Positions 8,931 through 17,571 of a DNA stretch of 64,000 nucleotides are shown here, piece by piece (the stretch's first letter is position 1; each line of letters begins with the position of its first letter). The notes under the pieces were generated by a model. That model made no database searches. It was not told the origin of the DNA and worked only from the letters and a program-made list of their open reading frames with translations. The stretch is from Bradyrhizobium sp. dw_411 (GTDB lineage Bacteria > Pseudomonadota > Alphaproteobacteria > Rhizobiales > Xanthobacteraceae): assembly GCF_018449695.1 (NCBI RefSeq), contig NZ_JAAVUY010000024.1:1-64000 (forward strand). The letters run 5' to 3'. The position numbers and the translations under genes are program-made.

Positions 8931-9848
8931 ATGGCTATCGAACATGCCGCCGTGCAGGCCGTGCGCAAGCCGTGGGGCGTCAGCGATCTCAGGCCATGGA
9001 GCGACATCGATGGTTCCGCCGGCGCGGTTGGAGAATTGTGGTTTCACCGGTCCGATCAAGCCGCGCCGGTCAGCGCGTTGTTGCTCAAGCTCCTGTTTAC
9101 CAGTGAGCCATTGTCGATCCAGGTTCATCCCGATGATGCCTTTGCACGCTCGGTAGGTCTGCCGAACGGCAAGACCGAAGCATGGTACATTCTATCGGCG
9201 ACACCGGCTGCGCAGGTCGCCGTTGGATTGAAACAGCGTCTCAGCCCCGAACAATTGCGCGCGTGCATCGCGGACGGTTCGATCGCCGATCTCGTTCAAT
9301 GGCGGCCGGTCGTCAAGGGCGATGTCGTCATTGTCCCTGCGGGCACTATCCACGCGATCGGCGCGGGCATCGTGCTTGCCGAAATTCAACAGCACAGCGA
9401 TGCGACATACCGCCTGTTCGACTTTGGCCGGCAACGCGAACTGCACACAGATAAAGCCGTGGCGGTTTCCGATGCAGGGCCTGTGCAGATTCAACCGGGT
9501 TCGCGGCGTCTTTCTGCCGAGCGAACGCTGCTCATCGCCAACCCCCATTTTGTGCTGGAGCGGATTGATCTGGCGGCAAACACAAGCTGGGCCGTCGCGA
9601 CCGATCGGGAGACGTGGTTTCTGGGGCTCAGTGGCCATGCGGCAATCGGGCTTACCGCGGCATCGGCCGGCGAGGCGATCTTCATGGACGACGATCGTGC
9701 CAGCATCGAGGTCGGTGCTGATGGGTTTAGCGGTCTGATCGCCTATCCGGGACCGGATGCACTTCCTTGCTTGCTGCGGGATTTGGCCGGACACTCCATC
9801 GAATTGTTTCCTCTTTTGCCATTTGCAGAGATCGAGGTGCGACCGTGA
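8931..9848 (+). CDS. manA: Class I mannose-6-phosphate isomerase (short form)
   Basis: Interconverts fructose-6-phosphate and mannose-6-phosphate, feeding mannose activation. The 305 residues show the zinc-site motifs SIQVHPDD and GKTEAWYIL and the catalytic PAGTIHAIGAGI, spaced as in the short ManA type. Its TGA overlaps the GTG of the following glycosyltransferase by four bases. The 243-base region upstream holds an imperfect GGAAC...GTTCC repeat near 8816-8840 but no gene. As the first gene of a three-gene operon it probably supplies mannose units to the downstream glycosyltransferase. Confidence 0.86.
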   Translation: MAIEHAAVQAVRKPWGVSDLRPWSDIDGSAGAVGELWFHRSDQAAPVSALLLKLLFTSEPLSIQVHPDDAFARSVGLPNGKTEAWYILSATPAAQVAVGLKQRLSPEQLRACIADGSIADLVQWRPVVKGDVVIVPAGTIHAIGAGIVLAEIQQHSDATYRLFDFGRQRELHTDKAVAVSDAGPVQIQPGSRRLSAERTLLIANPHFVLERIDLAANTSWAVATDRETWFLGLSGHAAIGLTAASAGEAIFMDDDRASIEVGADGFSGLIAYPGPDALPCLLRDLAGHSIELFPLLPFAEIEVRP

Positions 9849-12130
9849 CACCAATCCGTCGTATCGCCTTTATCGGCAATTCGCTGCCCCGCCGTTGCGG
9901 GATCGCAACTTTCACAACGCACCTTCAGCAGGCCATCGCGGCATCGCATCCCGCGCTCGAAACATGCATCGTTGCGATGACCGATCACGGTCAGGTTTAC
10001 GATTACCCCTCGACGGTCGCACTGCAGATCGACGCCGACGATATTGATGCCTATGCGCGCGCAGCCAACTTCTTGAACGCCGGCCGCTTCGATACGGTTT
10101 GCCTGCAGCACGAATTCGGAATTTTCGGTGGCGTCGCCGGCGCCCACATCCTCGTGCTGCTGTCCGGCCTCACGATGCCGGTGGTGACAACGCTTCATAC
10201 CGTGCTGGCCGAGCCGTCCGCGGCACAGCGCGCCGTGTTGATGGGAATCGTCGAAGCGTCGTCGAAGATCGTCGTGATGGCCGGCAAGGCCCGCGAGCTG
10301 CTTCGCAGCGTCTATCACGTGCCGGACGACAAAATCGAAGTCATCCCCCACGGCATTCCCGATGTCGCGTTCGTGACGCCGGATGCGGCCAAGGCCCGGC
10401 TCGGCTTCGCTGGAAAGCCGGTTATTCTGACCTTTGGCCTGTTGTCTCCCAACAAGGGCATCGAGGTCATGATTGACGCGATGCCGTCGATCCTGCAACG
10501 CCGGCCCGATGCTGTTTATGTCGTGCTCGGCGCGACCCATCCCAATCTGGTCCGGGAGCAGGGCGAGGCCTATCGCGAAAGCCTGATGGTGCGGGTGCGC
10601 GATCTGGGTGTCGAAGGCCACGTCGTGTTTCTCGATCAGTTCGTGGATCAGGCCACATTGCTTGAATTCATTTCGATGTGCGACGTTTACGTCACGCCCT
10701 ATCTCAACGAAGCCCAGATGACGTCGGGTACGCTGGCCTACAGTTTCGGTTTGGGAAAGCCGGTTGTCTCGACGCCCTATTGGCACGCGCGCGAGTTGCT
10801 GGCGGATGGTCGCGGCGTGCTGGTGCCGTTTGGCAACGCGTCGGCAATCGGAAACGAAATCGCGGCGTTGCTCACCGACGACGCCCGGCGGCAGGCGATG
10901 TGCGAGCGCGCCTATGCGGTCAGTCGCACCATGACATGGGCGCGCACCGCCGAGCGTTACGTCGCCGTGTTCACGAGCGCGCGGCAGGGGCATTGGCTCA
11001 AGATTATTCCACGATCCGGCAAGACGATATCTCATCAGCAGAGCGCCGCCGTGCCTGACATGCAACTCGGTCATTTCCTGTCTATGTGCGACGATACCGG
11101 TCTGTTTCAACACGCGGTGCATTCGGTGCCCGATCGCGCCCATGGTTATTGCGTGGACGATAACGCTCGCGCGCTGCTGTTAGCCTGCGCGCTGAACAAT
11201 CCGGGCGAAGCGCGGCTTCCGGAGGTTCTGACCGCCCGCTTTGCCGCATTCGTGCAGCATGCCTGGAATCGCGACACCAAGCGATTTCGCAACTTCATGG
11301 GCTTTAATCGGACCTGGCTTGAGGCCAGCGGTTCCGAAGACAGCCATGGGCGAACATTGTGGGCGCTCGGCGAGTGCGCACGGAGGGATGCCAGCCCGTC
11401 ACGACGCCTGTGGGCCTCCGCGCTGTTTGCCGAGGCGTTGTCAACTGCAGAGACGTTTAGTTCACCGCGCGCCTGGGCGTTCACGCTGCTGGGGCTTAGT
11501 TCCTATTGCGCCGTCACGTCGGACGATCTTCGCGCCCAGGAAGTTCGGCGATTGCTGGCCGACAGGTTGATCGCCGGTCTGGCTGCGGTCGAGACGCCCG
11601 ATTGGGTGTGGTTCGAGGAAGGCTTGGCGTATGACAATGCGCGCCTGTCGCAGGCGTTGATGCTGACGGGCATGGCGACGCAAACGCCTGCCTATGTCGA
11701 TGCCGGATTGCGGTCGCTGCGCTGGCTGATGAGCCGCCAGACCTCACCGGAGGGCCATTTCCGGCCGGTCGGCACCGCCGGCTTCGGTGAAATCCGGCAA
11801 CAACCGCGCGCCTTCGATCAGCAGCCCGTCGAAGCCACCGCGACCATCGCCGCCTGCCTGACGGCGTGGCGGGCGAATGGCGATGCCGAATGGGAAGTTG
11901 TCGCAACCAATGTTTTCGCCTGGTTTCTCGGCAGCAACGATCTGTCGGTGGCGCTGGTCGATCTGCACAGCGGAAGTTGCCGTGACGGATTGCATCCCGA
12001 CCGTGCTAATGAGAATCGCGGCGGCGAGTCGGTAGTGTCCTATCTTCTCGGTCTTGCCGATATTCGCCAGCTTGCTCGCGTTAATATCGGCCCGGCAAAA
12101 TCTCCCATACTTGCCGCCGTTGGCGCCTGA
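9845..12130 (+). CDS. GT4 glycosyltransferase fused to an uncharacterised alpha/alpha-barrel-like domain
   Basis: The GTG at 9845 overlaps the stop of manA and is followed by the GT-B opening RIAFIGNSLPRRCGIATFT, so the open frame further upstream is not used. Residues about 1-390 form the GT4 transferase, with ILTFGLLSPNKGIEV and LAYSFGLGKPVVSTPYW in the donor lobe. Residues about 400-761 form a second domain rich in helical repeats with YCVDDNARALLLA, FEEGLAYDNARLSQAL and RAFDQQPVEA, which looks like an (alpha/alpha) toroid of the glycosidase or epimerase kind. The 761-residue fusion sits before a GH130 gene, a pairing seen in many proteobacteria but, to my knowledge, without an assigned product. 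A mannosyltransferase is inferred from context. Confidence 0.82.
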   Translation: MTPIRRIAFIGNSLPRRCGIATFTTHLQQAIAASHPALETCIVAMTDHGQVYDYPSTVALQIDADDIDAYARAANFLNAGRFDTVCLQHEFGIFGGVAGAHILVLLSGLTMPVVTTLHTVLAEPSAAQRAVLMGIVEASSKIVVMAGKARELLRSVYHVPDDKIEVIPHGIPDVAFVTPDAAKARLGFAGKPVILTFGLLSPNKGIEVMIDAMPSILQRRPDAVYVVLGATHPNLVREQGEAYRESLMVRVRDLGVEGHVVFLDQFVDQATLLEFISMCDVYVTPYLNEAQMTSGTLAYSFGLGKPVVSTPYWHARELLADGRGVLVPFGNASAIGNEIAALLTDDARRQAMCERAYAVSRTMTWARTAERYVAVFTSARQGHWLKIIPRSGKTISHQQSAAVPDMQLGHFLSMCDDTGLFQHAVHSVPDRAHGYCVDDNARALLLACALNNPGEARLPEVLTARFAAFVQHAWNRDTKRFRNFMGFNRTWLEASGSEDSHGRTLWALGECARRDASPSRRLWASALFAEALSTAETFSSPRAWAFTLLGLSSYCAVTSDDLRAQEVRRLLADRLIAGLAAVETPDWVWFEEGLAYDNARLSQALMLTGMATQTPAYVDAGLRSLRWLMSRQTSPEGHFRPVGTAGFGEIRQQPRAFDQQPVEATATIAACLTAWRANGDAEWEVVATNVFAWFLGSNDLSVALVDLHSGSCRDGLHPDRANENRGGESVVSYLLGLADIRQLARVNIGPAKSPILAAVGA

Positions 12131-12164
12131 ATTTCATTCGCACCTACATCGAGCCGAGGACGCC

Positions 12165-13463
12165 TTGTCGCAACCCACCTTCCTGAACCGGCAGGCGCTC
12201 TATCTGCGTCCCGACCCCGCGCGGGTCATCGTGCGTCCTTTCAAGCCGGCGACCGAACCGCGCGATCTCAACCCGACCGACAAGACCCGCGCTAACCATA
12301 TTGTCGATCGGGTGCTCGCGCTGGATTCCGAGGCCGCGGCGAACCAGCTTGCCGACGTGCTGGAGAATTTTCTCGGCCGTCATCGCAATTTGCTCGAGAC
12401 GTTCGAGGCCCGCGCCGACGAAATGGAAGAGGCTTTGGCGGCTCACGGCAGTTTTTCCAAAGTCCAGCGCCAGCTGATTGGCGCCTATTTTCTCAATGAA
12501 TATTCCTTCGAAGCTTCAGCCTTGTTCAATCCCAGCATCGTGCCGCACCCGGACCAGTCCGGCGTGCCAACAGGCGCCTTGCGCTTCATCCTCAGCCTGC
12601 GTGCCGTCGGCGAAGGGCATGTCTCATCGCTGACGTTTCGCACCGGAACTGTCGCAGCAGACGGCAGCCTTGCCGTCGATCCGACGGCTCGGCTCGCATC
12701 ATCTCCCCGAATTGGATATCGGATCACCGGACCGATCGGCGACGAGGTCGAGGTTGTCTTCAAGCCTGACGAAGATATCAGTGAACGCATCATCTTTCCG
12801 ATGACGGAATCTCAGTCGCACGGCATTGAAGACGCCCGCTTTGTCGAGTTTCACGATGGCGGCCGGAAAACCTATTATGCGACCTATACCGCTTACAGCG
12901 GCGCCGCGATCCGCTCGGAACTAATCGAGACCAGCGATTTTCTGTCGTTTCGAATGACGCCGCTGCAGGGCGCGGCCGCCCACAACAAGGGCATGGCGCT
13001 GTTTCCCCGCAGGATCGGCGGCAAGTACGCCATGATCGCGCGGCAGGATAATGAGAACCTCTATTTGATCTATTCCAGCGATCTTTACCGATGGGACGGC
13101 GGTCAGGCGATTCTGAAGCCGGAATTTCCCTGGGAATTCGTGCAGATCGGAAATTGCGGATCGCCCATCGAACTCGACGAAGGCTGGCTGCTGCTGACGC
13201 ACGGCGTCGGCCCGGTGCGCAAATATTCCATCGGTGCGGCGCTGCTCGACAAGAATGACCCCTCGAAGGTGCTTGCGCGCTCGCGCGAACCGCTGCTGCG
13301 GCCTGAACCATCGGAGCGAGAAGGCTACGTTCCCAACGTCGTCTATACCTGCGGCGCCATGCGGCATAATGACGAGATTATTTTGCCTTATGCGGTCTCG
13401 GATACGTTCTCGAATTTCGCGACCATCAAGATTTCGGCCTTGATGCAGGCAATGCGGAATTGA
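12165..13463 (+). CDS. GH130-family mannoside phosphorylase/hydrolase
   Basis: GH130 enzymes cleave beta-mannosides, usually by phosphorolysis to mannose-1-phosphate. The 432 residues show the catalytic-region motif GIEDARFVEF, the substrate-loop GSPIELDEGWLLLTHG and the C-terminal GYVPNVVYTCGA and LPYAVSDTFSNFA. I chose the TTG at 12165 because GAGGA lies four bases before it; the frame is open further upstream but would overlap the preceding gene. Phosphorolysis here would yield Man-1-P that can be recycled to GDP-mannose. Which oligomannoside it acts on is unknown. Confidence 0.84.
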   Translation: MSQPTFLNRQALYLRPDPARVIVRPFKPATEPRDLNPTDKTRANHIVDRVLALDSEAAANQLADVLENFLGRHRNLLETFEARADEMEEALAAHGSFSKVQRQLIGAYFLNEYSFEASALFNPSIVPHPDQSGVPTGALRFILSLRAVGEGHVSSLTFRTGTVAADGSLAVDPTARLASSPRIGYRITGPIGDEVEVVFKPDEDISERIIFPMTESQSHGIEDARFVEFHDGGRKTYYATYTAYSGAAIRSELIETSDFLSFRMTPLQGAAAHNKGMALFPRRIGGKYAMIARQDNENLYLIYSSDLYRWDGGQAILKPEFPWEFVQIGNCGSPIELDEGWLLLTHGVGPVRKYSIGAALLDKNDPSKVLARSREPLLRPEPSEREGYVPNVVYTCGAMRHNDEIILPYAVSDTFSNFATIKISALMQAMRN

Positions 13464-13472
13464 TGGCCGGTC

Positions 13473-13530
13473 GCTGAACCCAAGATGCTGAACCCAAGAC
13501 GCTGTAATTCAAGACGCCGGAATCCAGGAT
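13473..13530 (+). repeat. Imperfect 14-15-base tandem repeat, four units
   Basis: Directly after the GH130 stop codon the sequence reads as four related units, GCTGAACCCAAGAT, GCTGAACCCAAGAC, then two diverged 15-base copies. The first two are 13/14 identical. It is not translated in the GH130 frame because TGA precedes it. No terminator hairpin is evident here. Confidence 0.65.
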
Positions 13531-13599
13531 ACAGCCGTGTCGTTGACTGCCCGAACAAGCCGCGCAGTCGTCGTTGAAGGTCGCCGAACGCGCCCGTTG

Positions 13600-13743
13600 T
13601 TACTTCTTCTTGCCTGTACCGCTATTATTCGGCTGCCAACCCGGCGCTCCGCCCTTTTGGCTCGCCGCCGCGGCTATTGTCTTGATCTTTTCTTTCTTCG
13701 GCTTCTTGGTTTCCCGATTACCCTTTTGCTCGCCTTTAGGCAT
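13600..13743 (-). CDS. Small basic protein, 47 residues
   Basis: The ATG at 13743 is preceded by AGGAG at normal spacing. The product begins MPKGEQKGNRETKKPKKEK and ends in GTGKKK: lysine-rich, disordered-looking, with a small alanine-rich middle. Similar short KKPKKEK-type proteins are widespread in Bradyrhizobium genomes by my recollection, with no known function. Nucleic-acid binding is conceivable from charge but is only inference. Confidence 0.7.
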   Translation of the reverse strand: MPKGEQKGNRETKKPKKEKIKTIAAAASQKGGAPGWQPNNSGTGKKK

Positions 13744-13815
13744 GTCGCTCTCCTGCTGGTTGATGGTTCAGTCTCGTGTTGTACTTCGATCGTTTCAGTT
13801 GCAATTGTTCATCGG

Positions 13816-14067
13816 CTACATGGTTTCATAATGTGCCGCTCGCTCGATCGCGTCGTCGATTTCGCCGGCCAGTTCGTCCTCACCGATCCCATGAAGGCTG
13901 ATGGCCAGTTGCGAGGCTTGTTGCGCGTCCATCGACAACGGTTCGAAATCGTCATAGGCGAATTTGATGCGCCAGATCCCTTGAGGGCTTCGATGCGGCT
14001 CGATCAACAAAATGGGCTGATCCAATAATCCGTTGTTAAGCAACAGCGCATGCAAGGGGACCATCAC
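13816..14067 (-). CDS. Hypothetical protein, 83 residues
   Basis: I do not recognise this gene. The product has a balanced, slightly acidic composition with a predicted beta strand (GIWRIKFAYDDFEPL) followed by a helical acidic C-terminus (ISLHGIGEDELAGEIDDAIERA), unlike a random frame. Its ATG overlaps the stop of the upstream gene by four bases (ATGA), which supports a real two-gene unit. It could be a small regulatory or stress protein. Confidence 0.6.
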   Translation of the reverse strand: MMVPLHALLLNNGLLDQPILLIEPHRSPQGIWRIKFAYDDFEPLSMDAQQASQLAISLHGIGEDELAGEIDDAIERAAHYETM

Positions 14068-14315
14068 GGCATCGCGTCGAATTCTGAGGGCAGTTGTCCC
14101 GCGCGAAAGAATACCTTCGGCTGATCGTCATAATCCCCGGTCTCGGGATCGGATGTCACCGAGAAGGCCACGACACCCAGATGGCTCAAGGACAGCCGCT
14201 CGGCGGTGCGGCGAGCGCCATCCGCCGACCGGCAAGGAACCGGCGTGCTGGCTTTCAAATGTCCGCCCTTGCCACTGTTGAAGGCCTGGACGAGGAAGGT
14301 CGTCTCGGTGGTCAT
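14064..14315 (-). CDS. Hypothetical protein, 83 residues
   Basis: Not recognised. The product contains TTFLVQAFNSGKGGHLKA near the N-terminus and a middle helix with SADGARRTAERLSLSHLGVVAFS, then an acidic GDYDDQPKVFF segment. It lacks a signal peptide or membrane segment and is probably cytosolic. It is coupled by an ATGA overlap to the gene at 13816-14067. The ribosome site before the ATG is weak. Confidence 0.62.
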   Translation of the reverse strand: MTTETTFLVQAFNSGKGGHLKASTPVPCRSADGARRTAERLSLSHLGVVAFSVTSDPETGDYDDQPKVFFRAGQLPSEFDAMP

Positions 14316-14506
14316 AAGGCCAGCTTTCGCGGTGCAAGACCGCTTTCAAATCATCAGGCGATCGTGCGAATCGATTACGCGCCAATTCCGCAGCAATAGC
14401 GAGTAAAATACGTATCGATCGAACTTGGTTGGATGCCTCTAAAACTGGAAAGATCGCCGTTGACATCGTGGCGTCGCTGGCGCGGGGTCTGTTCAGGAGA
14501 GACGAT

Positions 14507-14701
14507 GTGGCTGAGTTATCTCAATTTTCGATCGTGACCTATGAGCGCCGGCCGGGACAGTGGCGGGCGGCGATCACGCCCAATCGGCAGTCCGGCGGTT
14601 TCATCCTGGGCAAGACGACATCCAGCTTCGTAACCCCGGATGATTTCGCTTCCGAGCCGGAAGCCAAATCGGCGGCGGAGAGGATGATCCGGAAACTGTA
14701 G
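14507..14701 (+). CDS. Hypothetical protein, 64 residues
   Basis: The frame is open from a TTG at 14429, but the GTG at 14507 has AGGAGA six bases upstream and is the better start. The product has a strand-like opening (SQFSIVTYERRPGQWRAAI) and a helical end (KSAAERMIRKL). The family is not recognised. It stands alone between oppositely oriented small genes. Confidence 0.55.
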   Translation: MAELSQFSIVTYERRPGQWRAAITPNRQSGGFILGKTTSSFVTPDDFASEPEAKSAAERMIRKL

Positions 14702-14733
14702 AGGGCGGCCTCAAACCGCCGCCGCCAGCGCCT

Positions 14734-14976
14734 TTATTTCCGCCACCAGCCAAACCAGCGGCGCCTGGGCGGTTTCGTCATTTCCTCGACGACTTTGATG
14801 CCGGCCTGTTGAAAATCGATGACCGTGCGTCTGCCGGTGCGGGCACACCTGATCAGTTCATCCGCAATTTGCTTTCGCAGTTCGTTGCTGTCGTGCTCGG
14901 CAGGGATTTTCTTGCAGACATAATCGAGCGCCGCCGTCATGTTGGCTATCGTGCTCTGATCGAACTCCGTCAGCAT
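14734..14976 (-). CDS. Hypothetical helical protein, 80 residues
   Basis: A soluble, mostly helical product: DQSTIANMTAALDYVCKKI, then DELIRCARTGRRTVIDFQQA, and a basic/aromatic end PPRRRWFGWWRK that could touch a membrane surface. Composition is protein-like, and a conserved small family in rhizobia seems likely from memory. No function can be assigned. Confidence 0.62.
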   Translation of the reverse strand: MLTEFDQSTIANMTAALDYVCKKIPAEHDSNELRKQIADELIRCARTGRRTVIDFQQAGIKVVEEMTKPPRRRWFGWWRK

Positions 14977-15023
14977 TTCTCGGCCTCTCGATTCCGGTCT
15001 GTCTGAATTACGCGCGGCGCTTT

Positions 15024-15302
15024 ATGTCAGCGGGGGAAAAAGTCGTGGGTTCTCGCGACGCAATTGTGGCGGCCCAAAAGTTTCTGGCGCAAAACTATCC
15101 AAACGGGAAACCCGGCGGAATCCGTATTTACGCGGGCATTTCAAAAGCAAATTTCAGGCTGCGAACGGCTGCCGGGCCCATCTGGCTGCACGCGGGAGTT
15201 GATGCTCCGGCGCTCTCTCAAGCCTGGGCTTCGACGGATAGCGGCTTTATTTGGCTTTCTTGCCGAGCGCGGTCGCCATGGCCGATATCAGCGGCTTCAT
15301 GA
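15024..15302 (+). CDS. Possible hypothetical protein, 92 residues
   Basis: The first 65 or so residues (IVAAQKFLAQNYPNGK, GIRIYAGISKANF) look like a genuine protein; the last part overlaps the convergent hemD-like gene by 56 bases and has a random composition. There is no clear ribosome site. It may be a small gene with an extended tail or a decayed remnant. Confidence 0.35.
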   Translation: MSAGEKVVGSRDAIVAAQKFLAQNYPNGKPGGIRIYAGISKANFRLRTAAGPIWLHAGVDAPALSQAWASTDSGFIWLSCRARSPWPISAAS

Positions 15303-16074
15303 AGAAGGCGTCATTGGCCGGATAAATGTCGGTACGCAAACCATGCGCGTTCAATTCGTCCGACACCACAGGCCCGACCGAGGCGATCGGCGTGCGCTCC
15401 AGTCCTTCGCGCAACCGTGCCTCGCAACCGTGCTTCTGCGCGACCTCGAGCAGGCGGCGGACCTGGCCTGAACTCGTCAGCGCGATCGCATCGATACGGC
15501 CGTTGGCCATCTCGTCGATCGCGGTGACGATATTGGTGTCGGCGGCCTGCGCATCGTAAACATAAGGCAATACCGGATCGAGTTCGGCGCCTTGCGCGGT
15601 GAGGGCGCCGGTCAGCGCGCTGTGATCCTTGTCGGGATAAAGCTGCAGGCCGACGCGATGTCCCCGCAGATCCACGCGCGACAGCATCTCCGCGATGCCC
15701 TCTGAAGTCGGCTTCTCCGTCGTGACTTGCGGTTCCAGCCCGATTTCGCGCAACGCCCGGCCGGGCTTCGGCCCGCGCGTGAATTTTCGGGGCTTTGCGA
15801 CGGCGGCAATGAAATCCGCTTCGACATCGATCCGCCGCGCAACCTTGAGCAGGCGGCGCAACCCTTCACCGGTCATCAGCACCAGATCGTCGAAGGGGTT
15901 ATCGATCGAGCGGCGGATCCAGGCCTCGATCGGTGCCGGATCGGGCGCGTCGTGGATGGTGAACATCGGACATTGCAGCACATCGGCGCCCTGTTCGCTG
16001 AGCAGGCGGGAAAACTGTGCTTCCTCGCGCGTTTCCAGGATCAGGATGCGGTACCCGTTCAGTCTCTCAGCCAT
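15247..16074 (-). CDS. Uroporphyrinogen-III synthase-like protein (HemD family)
   Basis: The 275 residues show the two-lobed HemD pattern: an N-terminal ILILETREEAQFSRLLSEQGADV lobe, FDDLVLMTGEGLRRLL, then ALTSSGQVRRLLEVA and TPIASVGPVVSDELNAHGL. HemD closes hydroxymethylbilane to uroporphyrinogen III for haem and cobalamin synthesis. Sequence identity in this family is low, and no hem gene lies beside it, so this may be a second paralogue rather than the main enzyme. It is divergent from purU across a 155-base gap. Confidence 0.75.
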   Translation of the reverse strand: MAERLNGYRILILETREEAQFSRLLSEQGADVLQCPMFTIHDAPDPAPIEAWIRRSIDNPFDDLVLMTGEGLRRLLKVARRIDVEADFIAAVAKPRKFTRGPKPGRALREIGLEPQVTTEKPTSEGIAEMLSRVDLRGHRVGLQLYPDKDHSALTGALTAQGAELDPVLPYVYDAQAADTNIVTAIDEMANGRIDAIALTSSGQVRRLLEVAQKHGCEARLREGLERTPIASVGPVVSDELNAHGLRTDIYPANDAFFMKPLISAMATALGKKAK

Positions 16075-16229
16075 TATCTTGCAGCCATGATTCCGTGCTA
16101 ACGCCGATTGCTCGCTGTTTGTTCATCATGATCTTATCGCCGGGATTGGCGCAAGGCGGCGGCGGATGATAGAGCAGGGCGCAGATCGCCGTTCCCCTTC
16201 ATCGCCCAAAATGTAGCCAAGCCCGCGCC

Positions 16230-17093
16230 ATGCCCGACCATCACTTCGTGTTGACATTATCCTGTCCGGACCGCCCCGGCATCGTTTCCCAGGTGTCGAC
16301 GTTCCTGGCCCATAACGGCCAGAACATTCTCGACGCCCAGCAGTTCAACGATGTCGAGACCGGCCACTTTTTCATGCGGGTGGTGTTCAATGCCGCCGAT
16401 CTCGCGGTCAATCTGAGTTCGCTGCAGACCGGCTTCACCGCGATCGCCGACCGCTTCGGCATGGATTGGCAGATGCGCGACCGCGCCAGCCTGCGCCGGG
16501 TGATGCTGCTGGCCTCGCAGTCAGATCACTGCCTCGCCGATATTCTCTATCGCTGGCGTACCGGTGAACTCGAGATGATCCCGACCGCGATCGTTTCCAA
16601 CCATCCGCGCGAGACCTATAGCAATCTCGATTTCGGCGACATTCCCTTTCACTATTTGCCGATCACGAAAGAGACCAAGCGCGAGCAGGAGACGGCGATC
16701 TGGGATCTGGTCGGGCAGACGAAGACCGATCTCGTGGTGCTGGCGCGCTATATGCAGATCCTGTCGGACGAGATGACGGCGAAACTTTCAGGCCGTTGCA
16801 TCAACATCCATCATTCGTTCCTGCCCGGTTTCAAGGGTGCGCGGCCCTACCATCAGGCGCATGAGCGCGGCGTCAAGCTGATCGGCGCCACCGCGCATTA
16901 CGTCACCAGCGCGCTCGATGAAGGTCCGATCATCGACCAGGACGTCGAGCGCATCAGCCACCGCGACACGCCCGAAGACCTCGTCCGCAAGGGCCGTGAC
17001 ATCGAACGCCGTGTGCTCGCGCGCGCGATGCGGCATCATCTGGAAGACCGCGTGATCCTCAACGGCCGCAAGACCGTGGTGTTCATGGATTGA
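16230..17093 (+). CDS. purU: Formyltetrahydrofolate deformylase
   Basis: Hydrolyses 10-formyl-THF to formate and THF, balancing one-carbon pools. The 287 residues comprise an N-terminal ACT domain (FVLTLSCPDRPGIVSQVSTF) and a formyltransferase-type catalytic domain with INIHHSFLPGFKGA and DEGPIIDQDVERI, which carry the catalytic Asn, His and Asp. Length is that of typical PurU. It is monocistronic, followed by palindromic repeats. Confidence 0.93.
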   Translation: MPDHHFVLTLSCPDRPGIVSQVSTFLAHNGQNILDAQQFNDVETGHFFMRVVFNAADLAVNLSSLQTGFTAIADRFGMDWQMRDRASLRRVMLLASQSDHCLADILYRWRTGELEMIPTAIVSNHPRETYSNLDFGDIPFHYLPITKETKREQETAIWDLVGQTKTDLVVLARYMQILSDEMTAKLSGRCINIHHSFLPGFKGARPYHQAHERGVKLIGATAHYVTSALDEGPIIDQDVERISHRDTPEDLVRKGRDIERRVLARAMRHHLEDRVILNGRKTVVFMD

Positions 17094-17123
17094 GGCGGTC
17101 GGCGCTATTACCACTTCAATCGC

Positions 17124-17234
17124 TTCATCCTTCGAGACGGCGCTTTGCGCCTCCTCAGGATGAGGACCGAGCCAGGCCATGGTCTCAAACCCTCATGGTG
17201 AGGAGCGCGTCTTCGCGCGTCTCGAACCATGAGG
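17124..17234. repeat. Palindromic repeat, TCGAGAC/CCTCATCCTGAGGA family (two units)
   Basis: Two adjacent hairpins, 17124-17165 and 17189-17234, have the ends TTCATCCTTCGAGA...TCAGGATGAGG and CCTCATGGTGAGGAGC...TCTCGAACCATGAGG. The same family recurs at 19345, 24093, 27169 and 38382. It lies between convergent genes. Confidence 0.8.
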
Positions 17235-17265
17235 CCACGGACGAGGCGGCGAGTCGGAAAACGCC

Positions 17266-17571
17266 CTAATGCACCGGGTCCAGCGCCATGGCCGACGCAT
17301 TCGAGGCCGATGACGACGGCGAACCTGGCTTGGCGGTATCGGTTGCGACCGCAGGCTCGAGGCGTTTGCGTTCGCGTTCCTCCATGTACCTGTCGTACTC
17401 CGGCGTGCCGCGGCGCGGCGGCACACCTTCGGGCAAGCCGCCGGCCCAATGGGGAATGCTGTCGACGACCCCGGTTGTGACCTTTTCGTTGATGCTCGCG
17501 CAGCCGCTGAGGGCAAGACCCGCGAGCGCGAGAGCCACGAGTGTGACGATATGGTTTGAATTCACTGGCAT
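17266..17571 (-). CDS. Small lipoprotein
   Basis: A 101-residue protein with a classical lipoprotein signal (hydrophobic IVTLVALALAGLAL and the lipobox LSGC, Cys at about residue 24). The mature part is short, with HWAGGLPEGVPPRRGTPEYDRYMEER and a Ser/Ala-rich tail, features of small rhizobial envelope lipoproteins. It would be anchored in a membrane facing the periplasm. The conserved PPRRGTPEYDRYMEE segment recurs in alphaproteobacterial proteins by recollection; its function is unknown. Confidence 0.78.
   Translation of the reverse strand: MPVNSNHIVTLVALALAGLALSGCASINEKVTTGVVDSIPHWAGGLPEGVPPRRGTPEYDRYMEERERKRLEPAVATDTAKPGSPSSSASNASAMALDPVH

Noticed and set aside
9743..11143. 466-codon leftward open frame
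   Set aside because: Antisense to the glycosyltransferase gene; His/Arg/Gln-rich composition without motifs, as expected of a shadow frame at high GC.
13537..14028. Rightward 163-codon frame
   Set aside because: Opposite two better-supported small leftward genes; composition is random and no ribosome site precedes it.
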